Shown piece after piece: positions 53,401 through 64,000 of a stretch of DNA of 64,000 bases. The stretch spans positions 413,266 to 477,265 of the forward strand of contig JANFNE010000040.1 in assembly GCA_024867545.1 (NCBI GenBank), written 5' to 3'. The position numbers were made by a program, and so were the translations under genes. Numbering within the stretch: the stretch's first letter is position 1; each line of letters begins with the position of its first letter. The notes beneath the pieces were generated by a model, which worked only from the letters and a program-made list of their open reading frames with translations, did no database searches and had not been told where the DNA came from. This DNA comes from Phytopythium helicoides. Taxonomy: Eukaryota > Oomycota > Peronosporomycetes > Pythiales > Pythiaceae.

Positions 53401-54150
53401 AGGGCCGTCAGAAGCATATCAAGAAGTTCCTGCAGAAGATCACTGACAAGGGCTCTGAAGTTTAATCTTGCTGGAAGATCGTTCTATTCAATGGACGAGT
53501 TTGAGGAGACGCTCAAGATGTACCACGAAGTCACCAACGGCACAGACGAACGGACGAAAGGCTCTACAGAAGCGAGACACCCAAGTCGGTGCAGTTCAAG
53601 AAACAAGAGCTCGTCCCAGGACGGTTTCGCCCCAAGGAAAGCAACCCAAATCGAGCCTACTGGGCTGAAGAGTCGCGCGACGACTATGGAGAGTACGATT
53701 CAGCTCTCGAGGAAGAGGAGTCCGAGGAGCAGGTATATGCCGCTCCCGTGTCCACTCAAGGACCAAGGAACTCATTCCACCAGCCAACCGGGTTCAATAA
53801 CCAAGGGAACCGCTACCAAGGAGTCAACCACCGCCAGGGGCGCAGTCGCCGTCAAGAACCGCCTGTGCAAAGTGCAAACGTCTCGGTCATTCTGCAGAAG
53901 CATGCTGGAACGACCTGCTGTGCGAGTACTGTGGTGAGCGCGGCCACCCAAGCGACCGCTGCTTTAAGAAGCCTCTCCCATGCATTGTCTGCGGGAATAC
54001 CCACACTGGAGGCTGCCCGATGTTCAAGGACATTGTCACTGCGATTCAAGCTGTGGCTGCGTCTGCAGCAGCACCGAAGCCTGCTCCATCGAATCCAAGC
54101 TCAACTACGCCAGCGACGCCTCCGCGCGTCAACCCGTCATCGTTAAACTA
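50391..54150 (+). pseudogene. gag: Gag region of element 2
   Basis: Long gag of about 1,200 codons across several frames. In order: leader (SQLVRMPGSGVNAREEPPSD), a globular N-terminal part (MDSQPQVAQWPWMARQEPPA; RNRGLNYPRDPVYSHVSRER), a Gln-rich coiled coil (51950-52560), a Ser/Gly/Phe-rich linker, the gag core (FKGDGPLDARKRWWNEFTYT; GSAHAWYRQL) and zinc knuckles including CEYCGERGHPSDRC (about 53919-53960). Frame changes near 51440, 51930, 52340, 53000, 53400 and 53880. The large N-terminal part is not present in the same form in element 1. Confidence 0.8.
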
Positions 54151-54419
54151 GGGCGCTCGCCAGATCGCGGGGGTCTGGTGCGTGTCGAGCGGAATCCCCT
54201 AGTAATGCGCGCGTTTGCATATGTCGGTCCCAAGATCACGGCCTCAACCGGCTACAGTAAGATCAACATGGACCATGCATCTGAAATCAGCACGCGGAAC
54301 CCCTCTACAGCAGCCTGTCACATGGCTACTCCTGAAGAGCAATCTGAACTTCCGGAGTTCGAACTACTACCTGGTCAACGCATGGGATGGTGGAACACCA
54401 TGAATCTGACGACAATCAC

Positions 54420-57400
54420 CACATGACGGCGATGGTCCGAGGTTCAGTGGGTTGACGAACCTACCCTGATCATGTTGGACACCGGGGCGACAACAAGCAT
54501 TGTAAGCCTGGACTTTGCACGCAGGTCCCGGCTCAAGCTCAAGTTCGACAGCAACTGACGGTGAACGGCATCGGAGGGAACGAAGACGAAGATAACGGCG
54601 AGAGCAAGGGTGAAGATAACGCTAGGGCTGAAGGTGGTGTATGTGATGAACGTCTGGGTGGGCAACATCGGTGAAGGAGTGAACTGCTTGCTGGGAATGA
54701 ACTTCATGTACGCGGCGGGAATACGGCTGAGTGTGCGAGAAGGTGCTGTGGAATTGCCAGATGAAGAGCGAATCCTACTCGTTGGTGGACCAAGGCAAGA
54801 GACATCAGGCTACGAACAGACTGTGGAGGCAGGCGAGTCAACCTGCTTGCGCGGGCGAGATCAAGATCGTTTCGGTGATCCCCCAGCTGCAGAAGCGAGT
54901 CGCAGAAGGTGCTCAACTGTGGGTGGCAAGAGGCGACGATTGGGTGACGCAAGTGGCTGGAAGTCGAGACAACGACCTGCTGTGATCCGGATTGCTAATA
55001 TCTCCCTGGAGAAGACAGTGTATCTGCCAAGGTATGTGTCAATTGCAGCAGTCGTGGAGAAGGGTCATCTACCCCGCACAGCCGGACGCTTTGTGCGTCC
55101 TGAGTCGATGAGGTATCGAGAGTGGAGCCAACTTGTGTATGAAAACACGCCGTCACCCGAGTTCCTAGAGCGTCGGTGGAACGCAGTACCTGCGGAGCCA
55201 GAGTGGCCAGAGCCTGTCAGATTCACACCGGAACGCATCCTGCTGAGATCAAATGAATTGCGAAGACTTAACAAGACGGCAGATGCGCCGGGTCAAACCG
55301 CGGGCATGGAAGGGTCAGCGTTTGTGGGGTACCACCAAAGCGGTCGAATCTCCTGAGTCGCCATGTGGCAAAACATCGGACTCCACAGTAGAGTCTGAGC
55401 GGGAAGACCCTGCAGAAGGTGATGAAAGCAGTCCAAGTGGTGTTCTAGAAGCGAATCTTGCGCGTGTGATGAGAGCTGAAGCAGACCAACCTGCAGAAGC
55501 GCCGACGGTATTTCTACGTGAAGGAGAGGACGCAATACTGCTACACGAGCTACGTGATCAGTTGGCAACGCTGCCGGATCTACCCGAACTGGCACCGTCT
55601 GCAGACATCGAAACGGCGGATGTTGGTACGCCGGGGAGACGTCCCCTGAGCAAGAAGACAAAGTCCGAGAGATCCTGCGACGACACAAGTGTGCCTTCCT
55701 TGGAGAAGGTAATGCGTTGCCGCCACCGGCTCGGGGCGTGACATGCGACCTCGATGTGCGCGGGGCGAAACCAATTGCCCAGCGTGCACGACGAGTACCG
55801 CCACAGTTTCTACGCAAGGTGTACGAGCTGCTGAAGAAGCTACTGGAGAGCGGATTGATTGAGTTCTCCGACTCCCAGTGGGCATCCCCCATCGTCATCG
55901 TGCTCAAGAAGAACGGCAAGGACATCCGACTCTGCATAGACTACCGGCTGGTGAATCAACTCCTAGAGCTGGACCTCTACCCGATGCCACTGATTGACGA
56001 CTTGCTGGACACTTTGAGGCCGTTATGTGGCTGGTCAGCCTTGATATGGCTAGCGGCTTCTGGGCCGTCCCACTGACCGACCGTGCGAGGAAGATATCGG
56101 CATTCATTTGCCCCCTCGGCCACTTCCAGTGGACACGGATGCCATTCGGCCTGAAGAACGCTCCGCTCGTGTACCAGCGCATGTTGGACAACTGCTTGTG
56201 GGGTTTTGTGAGGTTACCACCCGAACAGGAGGCTCAAGTCGATCCAGAAGTACTCGAATACTACCGGCTGAACCAGGACGCACTGCAGAGTGACTCGGAG
56301 GATGCAATCACTGCTGTGGATGGCAGTCAATCGACTGTCTTCCAAATCAATCGACCAGCGCCGCCCAAAATGGGACCGGTGCTCGGTCGCAGCAGCTATG
56401 TTGACGACGTCGCTTACGGTGCAAAGACGTGGGACGAGCTCTGTCAGAAGTTGGATGAGCTGTTGTACCGTCTACGATACTGGGGCATTTCGGTGAGCCT
56501 ACCCAAAAGCGTGTTCGGCAAAAGAGAGGTGGACTTCCTGTCGCACAGGGTGAGCCGAGAAGGCATTCAAGCGACGCCCAAGATTGCGAAGACCGTACGC
56601 GACCTACCATTTCCCTCCACACTCAAAGGAGTCCAGTCATTCCTTGGGAGCATAAACTACTACGCGAAATTCATTGAAGGCTTGCCTCAAATCGCGTCAG
56701 TGCTCTACGAGTTGACGGAGGAACAAGTGAAGGCGCAAGAAGGTCTCGAGAAGGCTAAGAAGGCGTTCGAGATGCTGAAGGAGAAGATAACCTCCACGCC
56801 GTTGCTTAAACACCCCGACAGAGCCAAGCCGTTTGCCATTATCATCTCATTCCAACGAGTGGGCAGTCAGCGCGGTCATCGCGCAAGACCATGACGGCAC
56901 GCTGTTCCCAGTACGGTTCACAGGAAGGGTGCTACACGGTGCAGAGCTCAACTACCCAGCTGCAGAGAAGGAAATCCTCGCGCTATTCCGCGCTGTCGAA
57001 GTTTACCACACGCTACTGCTCGGCCAGAAGCTGCAAGTCTACACCAGACACTCGACGTTGAGTTGGCTCTTCAAGTCTAAGTCGTTAAAAGGACGCTGCC
57101 ACCAATGGGCGACATGCTGTCGCCGTGGACAATGGAAGTGATTCAGCTGCAGAAGGATACCGACGGCCTGGCTGCTATACTAAGCGCCAGTATCACCCCG
57201 CGTGAACACCTTGACGAAGTCGTCCCACGACTTAGTCCCGCAGAAGGTGCTGCAGAAACCTGCACCCGCGGTCAGCATAGAAATGCTGGAGGAAGGCTAC
57301 AAAGGGTGGCTGTTGACGTTCGATGGCGCTGCTAAGCTCAAGTCCAAGGTAGGAAGTGCTGGCTACGTGTTGTGGAAGGTGCCGGAGTGGAAGATTGTGG

Positions 57401-59560
57401 AGGCTCGGGGCGACTATCTCACGGAGGACTCTGTAACGGTGAATGTAGCGGAATACCATGGGTTGATCAGCGGACTCAAGCTGGCCCTGGAGAAGGGAGT
57501 GAAAGAGCTCGTCGTAGTAGGTGACTCTCGACTGGCCATACAGCAGTCACAGGGCGTGATCAACTGTCACGACCCCAAGCTGACTCTCATGCTCACGCAA
57601 GTCCGCGCGCTACTGGAGAGATTTGATTCAGCACAGCTCATACACGTGAAGCGAGAATTTAATGCTGCGGCTGACCACGTGACTACACGTGTGTTGCAAA
57701 GTGCCGCCTCGCTCGAGATACGTGATTCTATGGAGCTGGAGCTGCTTGAAAGGACTAAATCGCCTGCTAGAGCGCTTGACCAAGCCGCCACGCCTGAGGA
57801 GGTGCTCAAAAGCTGCCACGGGTCGAAGAAACAACAGACAGCCACGCAGCCGACGTATTCGCGATGCAGACACGCTCTCGAGAGCGTATGGCCCAAGAAT
57901 TACCTGAGGGTGTGACCGAGGACATTGATGTCGCTGTAGAGACGCGTTGGGAACGCATTCGTGTGAACCAAGACGCGGAAGAGTCACTTCGGAGACTCAA
58001 ATCATATCTGCACGGCAATCGGGAGGAATTCACCCACAGGGAGATTCAGGAATTGGCCAAAGCTGCTGAACGTTTCGTCGTCGACGAGCGAGATGTGCTG
58101 TTCTACCTTCCTGCGACGAGCCCAAACGGCCACGACCAGAGCAAGACCACCCACGACTAGTTGTGCCACAAGAGCTTCGAAATGACCTGCCTCCAACAGT
58201 ACCATGAGGACAAGCAAGGAGGCCATCAAGGAATCCTGCGAACGTACGAACGCCTCAAGAAAGACTTTTACTGGGTCGGCATGTACGCCGACGTCGAACG
58301 CTATGTGAAGGAGTGCGTCGACTGCACAACTGCCAAGGGAGTACCTCGCAACCCTGGACCGTCACCAGGCAATTTGCTCGCTGAGGAGCCTTTCCAAGTA
58401 GTCTCAATGGACTTCGTGCTGCCACTGCCACGCACAGCCAAAGGCAACACAGCCTTGCTGCTGTTTCAAGATGCTTTTCTGGCTACGTAATGTGCAAAGC
58501 AATGAGCAGTACAACATCACAAGATGTTGCAGAGGCCTACGAGGAATGTGTTTTCCAACATTTTGGAGCGAGCTCGAAGTTGCGGCATGACCGCGATCCG
58601 CGGTTTATGTCCTGATGTGTTCGACAATTTAGAGAGCTACTTGGCAGTCAGCAGAGATCGACACTCGCCTACAGACCACAGGCGAACGGCCAACAAGGCG
58701 TTCAGGACAAACAGTGGTGCGAAGCATCCGGGCAAATATTGCGGAGGCAGACCAGAGCGATTGGGACGACATCGTCCGCCGCCTGATGTTCTGCATCAAT
58801 ACGTCTTTCGACTCTACCCGCAAAGACACTCCGTTTTATCTCGTCCATGGATGGGATGCGCGGACTACAGTCAAGGCTATGCTCGGCAAAGCGCCACGGG
58901 GCGTCGATGCAAGGACAGCCTATCTGTGGAGGATGAAAGTGCAGCGAGAATACGAGTATGCGAAGGCGTGGGCACGTGACCTACAAAAAGAAGCTAAGCG
59001 CAGCGGGCCGATCAGCAAACTGAGCTGTGGAAGGCTCTTTCGGACAAATTCAAGGAGGGGTTCGGCGTTGGAGACGCCGTGTGGCTTTATATGCCACGGG
59101 TGCAACCGGGCTTGAGCAAGAAGCTCGCCCATAAGTGGCATGGACCGTTCCGCATTGTCGAGAAGGACGCTGAATTTCGCTACAAGCTGCGGATCGAAGG
59201 ATCCGATTATCGCTTCTGCCCGTGGGTGCATGTGAGCCGCCTGAAGCCACGTTTATTGCACGAGAGTCGTCCGAAGGAGGTCCTGCAAGATGTCCCACAA
59301 CTGTTTGACTTTGATGCTGCTCTGTTGCCAGAAGATAGTTGGGTCGATGAAGAAGGTGGTGAGTACGAAGTCGAGAAGCTGTTGGATGTCCGCATGGTCA
59401 AGAAGACGCGCAACGCACGGCAAACCCGCGAGTATTGGTGAAATGGCAAGGTTACGACGACACAGAGTGGATGCCGGTGGAAAAGCTGAATTGTGGAAGG
59501 CTCCTGTACGAGTTCGACAAGGGCAAACCGCTCCAGAGCAAGATTTCGGTCAATGCAGTC
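54420..59560 (+). pseudogene. pol: Pol region of element 2
   Basis: Same domain order as element 1 but broken. Protease MLDTGATTSIVSLDFARRS (54472 on); RT with LCIDYRLVNQ, RMPFGLKNAPLVYQR and catalytic YVDD (56397-56408); the RT-linked RNase H (56830-57130); a second RNase H (LTFDGAAKLKSK, VAEYHGL, VVGDSRLAIQQ, FNAAAD; 57300-57690); integrase zinc finger (DKQGGHQGILR ... CVDCTTAKG), DDE core (SMDFVLPLPRTAKGNTALL; RHDRDPRFM-like sequence) and a chromodomain tail (YEVEKLLDVRM; VKWQGYDDTEWMPVEKL). Frame changes near 54560, 55350, 55720, 56030, 56860, 57110, 57690, 58160, 58480 and later. No single frame spans more than about 900 bp. Confidence 0.88.
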
Positions 59561-59928
59561 AGCAGATGAATTCGCTGGAACGCAAGGTGATGAAGACGAA
59601 CGGCAAGGTGATCGGCAGCGTCAATAGACGCAGTACTCACTCGAGAACCGGACAAACAGACGAAGAAAACACACAAAAATGCATGTAACGGGAGCCGAAA
59701 GGACCTGTCGCCCGAGTGGCATCCGATCCCCTGGCGGGATCTCGTCCTACGTGGACAGTGCCATGTTCGCTTTTTCAAGATTTCAAGTGACGTATGCAGG
59801 GATGAAGATGAAAGAGAAGACTGAAGACGAGCTTACGATGTGCTGGTCTGTATGAGAAGATGAGGTAAGAAAAGACAAGAGTGCAAGAGGCTGACTTTAT
59901 AGGAAGAATGTTCGGGCTACAAATGCAG

Positions 59929-61330
59929 CTAAGAAAACGCAACTACAACCAGGCGGTGCAAGCACGAACGACCTCTTGTGACGCGAAATGCTGGAAGACG
60001 CCTCGAGAAGTTAGCCGAACGACGTTGAACACGAAGATGGGGTAGTTGGAGGCGAATCATCCCGCGCTGGGATGCCGTCATCGCCATTGACAACGGAAAG
60101 ATCTTGAACTCCAGTTTCACCACTCTCTGCAGTTGATTTCTCGCCTTTCCTCCCTGGAGAGACTGCTCTATCGCCTTTTTGATGCAGCTTGAATCTCCAT
60201 CCAGCATCACCCACACAATGGTGAACAATCCTCGCTCTTGAAGGTGACTTCACAGATGGGAATGATGGCCACAGGAGAATCCTCTGTAGTGGTGGGCCGA
60301 CCAGAAGAGTCTGCAGAGCCACCTCGAATCGAGCGCGGAGACGGAGTGCGAAGAGAGTTACCACCAGTGCCGCCTTGAGCAGGGGATCCACCATCCGGGG
60401 ATGCAAACCAACTTGAAGGTGAGCCTGGAGGCGACGCCAACGGGACATACTCCAACGACGCAGCTTCAGCACCAAGAGCAGTGACGGAAATAATCGTCGA
60501 GTCTTGTGAGAGCTGGGTCCGGTCACACCGCGCATAACGCTGCAGCAATTCTTCAAGACGCGATCGGTGGCCGGTGACACGAGCATTCGACGTCAGATAC
60601 CGCATGAGACCGCTGGGGATGCTGGAGCGGAGCCTGCCGCAGCTCGTCGAAACAGCTGAAGGGTGTTCAGGAGACGCGAAGCAAAACCTTCCGAGCGCCA
60701 GTAGTTGAAGAGCAAGTCAGCAACGAGATGGTCATAACCAGCCGAAGGCTCAACGGCCCCCGGCGGCAAGCGATGACCCAACAGAGTGTCTTCCAGGTCC
60801 ACCGCGTCCAGCTCTTCCAAGAAGACGCACTCGTCCAGCGAGAAGCGCGAGATCGGGTGAAACACGCACGGACCGAACGGCGTGGAGTAGATGGCGTCGT
60901 CGCAGTTCGACTCGTCCAGCGGCACCAACAGCTCGCAGAACTTGCCGTGCGGGCCGACCGGTGAATCCTTGAACGTCTCGGGGCTCAGCTGGTTGACGCG
61001 AAGCAACGGGCGCATGCGCTGAGGCAATGGCGTCGCTGCCGCAGAGCTGCCGTCGCCACCACTCGCTGGAGAACCATGCGGGTCGCCGCCGCCAGCAGAG
61101 GCGCTGGGCTTCACGTCGTGGACGGCGGAGCTCGACCGACCGACTTGGACGTCGCCGCCGCTCGCTGCTGGACTGGATCGGCCAGCGCTGCTTGGAGATG
61201 ACGCTGCAGACGCGGAGCTGGCTCGACTTGACGGTGCACGTGGTGGCGCGCGCGTGGAGCGCTGCGCACGCGGCGGGCGCTGCGTGCTGCTTGGAGAACC
61301 GGCTTGCGACCGCGTCCCGCGCTTGCCCAT
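59929..61330 (-). pseudogene. Antisense gene of element 2
   Basis: Minus-strand frames next to the 3' LTR, in the same position and direction as the antisense gene of element 1. ATG 61330 opens 245 aa (MGKRGTRSQAGSPSSTQRPP, Ser/Ala-rich, then LDECVFLEELDAVDLEDTLL and DLLFNYWRSEGFASRLLNTL); the frame at 60605 continues (RLEELLQRYARCDRTQLS) and further pieces run to about 60011. Changes of frame near 60600 and 60230 may be indels or introns. I see no clear sequence identity to the 1,070-aa protein of element 1, although both begin Ser-rich and precede the same polypurine tract. Confidence 0.5.
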
Positions 61331-61403
61331 GATCGCGCTTCAACTTGGTTGGTCGCGTAACTCGCGAATCGCCAGATGGCTCGACACTCGCTGCACCCGA
61401 CCA

Positions 61404-61413
61404 ACGGGGCGGT
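61404..61413 (+). other. Polypurine tract of element 2
   Basis: ACGGGGCGGT immediately before the 3' LTR; shares GGGGCGGT with element 1. Confidence 0.65.
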
Positions 61414-62396
61414 TGTGATGAAGCGCTGCAGAATCAGCCTGAGCATTCACTCCTGCAGAGGCACCTCAGCGTCCTTGAGACGCGCGCATACTTGGCCTCA
61501 GTATTGAAGTCATTCTCTAGGATAAAATATAGCTCCTTTGACCTCTCCCGGGGAAGTACCCCTAGAGAGGTACCCCTGTTCCCTCTTTGGGGATCAGGGA
61601 AGAGTTGGTGTGGGCCACACCGCTCAACAAAGACGGGCTGGCCTCCTTGACTGGCTTCCCGTGGGTTTCGCTTATCAGACCTCTATCACCAGAACTGCAA
61701 GGATAAAAAAGTAGAGGTAGCAGAGACAGTAAGACTTTCAATACAGACTTCCGCTTTCTCCCTCTATCGCGCGCAAGGAAGAACAAGCTCTCCAGGGAGG
61801 GAAACCTCTTTGGGGCTTGAGGAGGTCAACCGCGCGTTGCTCCAAGGCCAACACCCGATCGGTAAGTCACGCAGTGGCGTGTACATTACTGGTTAGTTCC
61901 ATAATTCTCGCCTCAGTGCTGTACGATCGCTTTGGGTGTGGTGACACGCATGGCATTGGTGTCCGATTTCATATTCTGTCTGAAGAACGTCCCCGCGGAG
62001 CCTCCTCGGCTAAGTTCATCCGCGTTGTTGGCTGTGTTGGTTTAGCAGAGCCCCACAGCGTCATTACTCATCTGCCGACGGGTTCCCTAGCCTGAAAAGG
62101 TTAGCGGAGCCCATTGTGTGTACTAATATCGTTTGTTTGTTCAGGAGAAGAGAGAGGGAAGCGCCGTCGTCTGCCTGGTCGTCGGCTCCTACGCGCGCGT
62201 TTAGAGCTCTTGGTCCCCCGGACGGACCAACGGGGATCACAACGCTCCGGTACTGACCAAGCGGGCCAAGTCAAGCGTCTCCCCAGGGAGATCAAGACCG
62301 AAGCTCGCTGCGGAGGGCTGAGATTACTCGCCCAAGGGTGAGACTACTCCCTAAATCCGCCTATCGACCCGTCATGGAGGGCGCCGCATCATCACA
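61414..62396 (+). repeat. 3' LTR of element 2
   Basis: Matches the 5' LTR with scattered substitutions and short indels (for example ctctgact / ctccttgact). Ends CATCATCACA, followed by the TCAC target duplication. Confidence 0.93.
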
Positions 62397-63041
62397 TCAC
62401 TAATTGGCGCGTCATCGTCCAAAGTGCCGAAACGGACGAACACGTACTCTCTGAGCCGCCGCTTAAAATTGTCCCGAATCATAAGTGTAGCGTTTACCTC
62501 CATTTGCTGTCGCATCGCACTTTTCAGGTACGTGTATCCAATGTGATTGGAGACTTCTTCGAGACCAGCACGGCGCCTTTCATTGCGATACGTCTCGATG
62601 CTCTCCCACAAAAAGTCTGTCCTTGGCAGCAATGCTGTGAGTATAGGCAGTCGATGCGACACCGGATAAGCAGTGATCGAAGAATGTTTTGTCATAGACT
62701 GGTAGCTGGAGTCTGTTCTCGAGGCAGCGGAGGGTGTGCTGATTCACAAGATGCCATGTCTCCATTTGCACCTGCTTCATATCGCGCACAGGACAGCTGA
62801 ATTTCCTCCACCAGGCGGGCATCCGAGCACACGGACGAGAGACGACAACATGCAGTTCGCAGCTCCTTGCCGATCGCAAACGCTGCTTCGAGAAGAGTTC
62901 CAGCAGATACCTTACGCTTTGGCTTCTCAGGTCGTACTTGTGTCTTGGTATTCTCCGAGCAGACTTTCTTGGCCTGTTGAGACGCCTTGGCTCGCTCCCC
63001 TTGACAGCGGAGCTGCTCCGCAGGCTGACTCCCGACGCCAT
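62397..63041 (-). pseudogene. Fanzor N-terminal quarter
   Basis: Start ATG 63041 (MASGVSLRSSSAVKGSEPRR), with a core promoter match just upstream. A basic N-terminus is followed by the conserved-looking part: RDMKQVQMETWHLVNQHTLR, CLENRLQLPVYDKTFFDHCL, then after a frame change at a five-A run (about 62608-62612) LWESIETYRNERRRAGLEEV, GYTYLKSAMRQQMEVN and FKRRLREYVFVRFGTL. The frame reaches TCAC at 62397-62400. Joined to 49406 with one TCAC it reads DDDAPISEKKAKKRLVNE without a break, which proves one gene was split. Together with 47786-49406 the gene is about 2.26 kb, near 750 codons, in the range of Fanzor1 proteins. Confidence 0.82.
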
Positions 63042-63064
63042 GACTGGAGCTAGCGGCCGGTGGC

Positions 63065-63080
63065 GGATTGGAGAATGACC
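63065..63080 (-). promoter_or_regulatory. Oomycete-type core promoter of the Fanzor gene
   Basis: On the minus strand GGTCATTCTCCAATCC matches the oomycete Inr/FPR consensus at about 13 of 16 positions and lies 23 bp before ATG 63041. It supports that start and suggests host-style transcription. Confidence 0.55.
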
Positions 63081-63114
63081 AGCAGCAAACCACTATATTT
63101 AGCCGCTAGGAACA

Positions 63115-63720
63115 GTGGAGCGACGCTGCGGGAAGAACTTGGGACTTTGCGCTGTCACCCACGATGCAAACAATGAGCGCGCGGCGAAGCCCGAGATATC
63201 TTGCAGGTCGACTCGACCGCGTCGACGCCTAGAGAGTCCTCATGACGCTCGATTTCTGGCTGGCTCTCCATGTAAAGGAACTCATGCAGATCCATACTCG
63301 AGCGATCTCTCGATGGAGTTGCGACTGCTCAGACATCTCGTCGAGGTCATCGATGAACATTCACACCAATTTGATCGATCATGGCGCGAATGTGAATTCC
63401 CATGGCGCTATGTGACGGACACCACTGATGCTTGTTGGATCCGGTGTGATTTGGATAGAGAACGCTATTTAGTTCAGCACAGAGCTTACATCGACGCTGT
63501 CGGCTATAGTCAACGAAGATCTCTCGCTTGAACAGTCCTCCACATGCAGTAGCCCAGTGCAATTTCGTTTTGCGTGTGAACGTCTACACGTTCATGCATC
63601 AATCCGGTATTCAAGTATAACCGTTTCCTTGAACATGGAGGTTTGGTTTGATTTGAAGCTCTGTGGAGAACAGGGGGTTTGGTTATCAATCCCATAAGCG
63701 AGCGACTGCACTCTCAGTTT
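63115..63720. other. Unrecognised, possible broken coding sequence
   Basis: A plus-strand frame (63115-63531) and minus-strand frames overlap; none has known motifs. I cannot tell which, if any, is real. This region may hold the far end of the mobile element that carried Fanzor. Confidence 0.25.
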
Positions 63721-64000
63721 CTACCCAAAGCGGTTAGCGAGCGACCCAATGTCGAACCACTCATTAACCCAGTTGTCCACCCATTCGCTCGCGACGGGTT
63801 TTATCATTCGTGCAACAAGGTCATCAGTGAGGTTGTTTGGAGGAAAGCAAGGTGTAATGACCGATCCGTAGTCAGAACACGTCATGTACGGTTTTTCGAC
63901 GGCTAAAGAAGCGGTGTGGACCGACAGCACCTTGTACGAAGAATTGCCGTCCACCCACGCGTGCTCAATAAGGTTAATCTCGGGGATCGCAGAGCTACTT
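63721..64000 (-). pseudogene. Unrecognised minus-strand frame running off the window
   Basis: Open frame from the window end to a stop at 63721: IPEINLIEHAWMDGNSSYKV, then EKPYMTCSDYGSVITPCFPP and a Trp-rich end (SEWVDNWVNEWFDIGSLANR). The first motif faintly recalls the DLNPIEHLW box of Tc1-type transposases, but the rest does not support that. Function unknown. Confidence 0.35.

Larger units (their letters stand above)
49407..62396 (+). mobile_element. Gypsy LTR retrotransposon, element 2, degraded, inserted in Fanzor
   Basis: A 12,990-bp element with LTRs 49407-50383 (977 bp) and 61414-62396 (983 bp), TG...CA ends and TCAC target duplications at 49403-49406 and 62397-62400. The LTRs differ by many substitutions and small indels, so it is older than element 1. 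Same primer binding site, domain order and antisense gene as element 1. gag and pol are broken in many places. Confidence 0.95.

Noticed and set aside
62692..63093. Alternative Fanzor N-terminal frame beginning near 63093
   Set aside because: It has no ATG and a stop directly upstream, whereas ATG 63041 has a promoter match and stays open into the conserved part.
63721..64000. Tc1/mariner transposase (INLIEHAW box)
   Set aside because: Only one weak motif; no catalytic DDE/D spacing could be followed within the window.

Overview
The window is oomycete nuclear DNA, most likely Phytophthora or a close relative. Evidence: interstitial arrays of the TTTAGGG telomere repeat; Gypsy elements with a second RNase H plus a chromodomain; Polinton, tyrosine-recombinase and Fanzor genes; and close matches to the oomycete core promoter (consensus about GCTCATTYYNCAWTTT) in front of two host-type genes and the Fanzor gene. 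About 85 percent of the sequence is mobile or repetitive.

Layout. 1-16810: a 13.6-kb Gypsy element (element 1, 2949-16572, 4-bp target duplication CACC) sits inside the pol gene of an older Gypsy element; a third copy of its LTR with the same flank lies at 1-1566. Element 1 looks nearly intact: gag, a textbook -1 frameshift site, a 1,940-codon pol, and a long antisense gene that becomes one 1,070-aa frame if two GT-AG introns are removed. 17062-18460: unrecognised broken coding remnants. 18466-26148: tandem 1.7-kb subtelomere-like units, each starting with TTTAGGG repeats followed by a near-perfect hairpin. 26149-29286: a three-gene cassette (Crypton-type tyrosine recombinase, C2H2 zinc-finger protein, small acidic coiled-coil protein) embedded in telomeric DNA. 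29287-29473: a run of about 26 TTTAGGG repeats butted against a truncated Polinton (29474-35760; integrase, protein-primed DNA polymerase with an internal HNH motif, unknown repeat protein). 36367-40340: a 3'-truncated Copia element.

40535-47205 holds two host-type genes: a full ABCB/MDR transporter and a hexose-family MFS transporter, both interrupted by many one-base frame changes. 47786-63041: a Fanzor gene (eukaryotic TnpB relative, RNA-guided nuclease family) on the minus strand, split by a second 12,990-bp Gypsy element (element 2, 49407-62396, target duplication TCAC). Removing element 2 and one TCAC joins the two Fanzor halves in frame. 63100-64000 is unrecognised.

Element 1 and element 2 are related: same primer binding site, similar polypurine tract, 4-bp target duplications, same domain order and an antisense gene next to the 3' LTR. 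Element 2 is older (LTRs visibly diverged, ORFs broken). Frame breaks in host genes, Fanzor, Polinton and element 2 contrast with the clean element 1; some lie in homopolymers and may be assembly errors rather than true decay.
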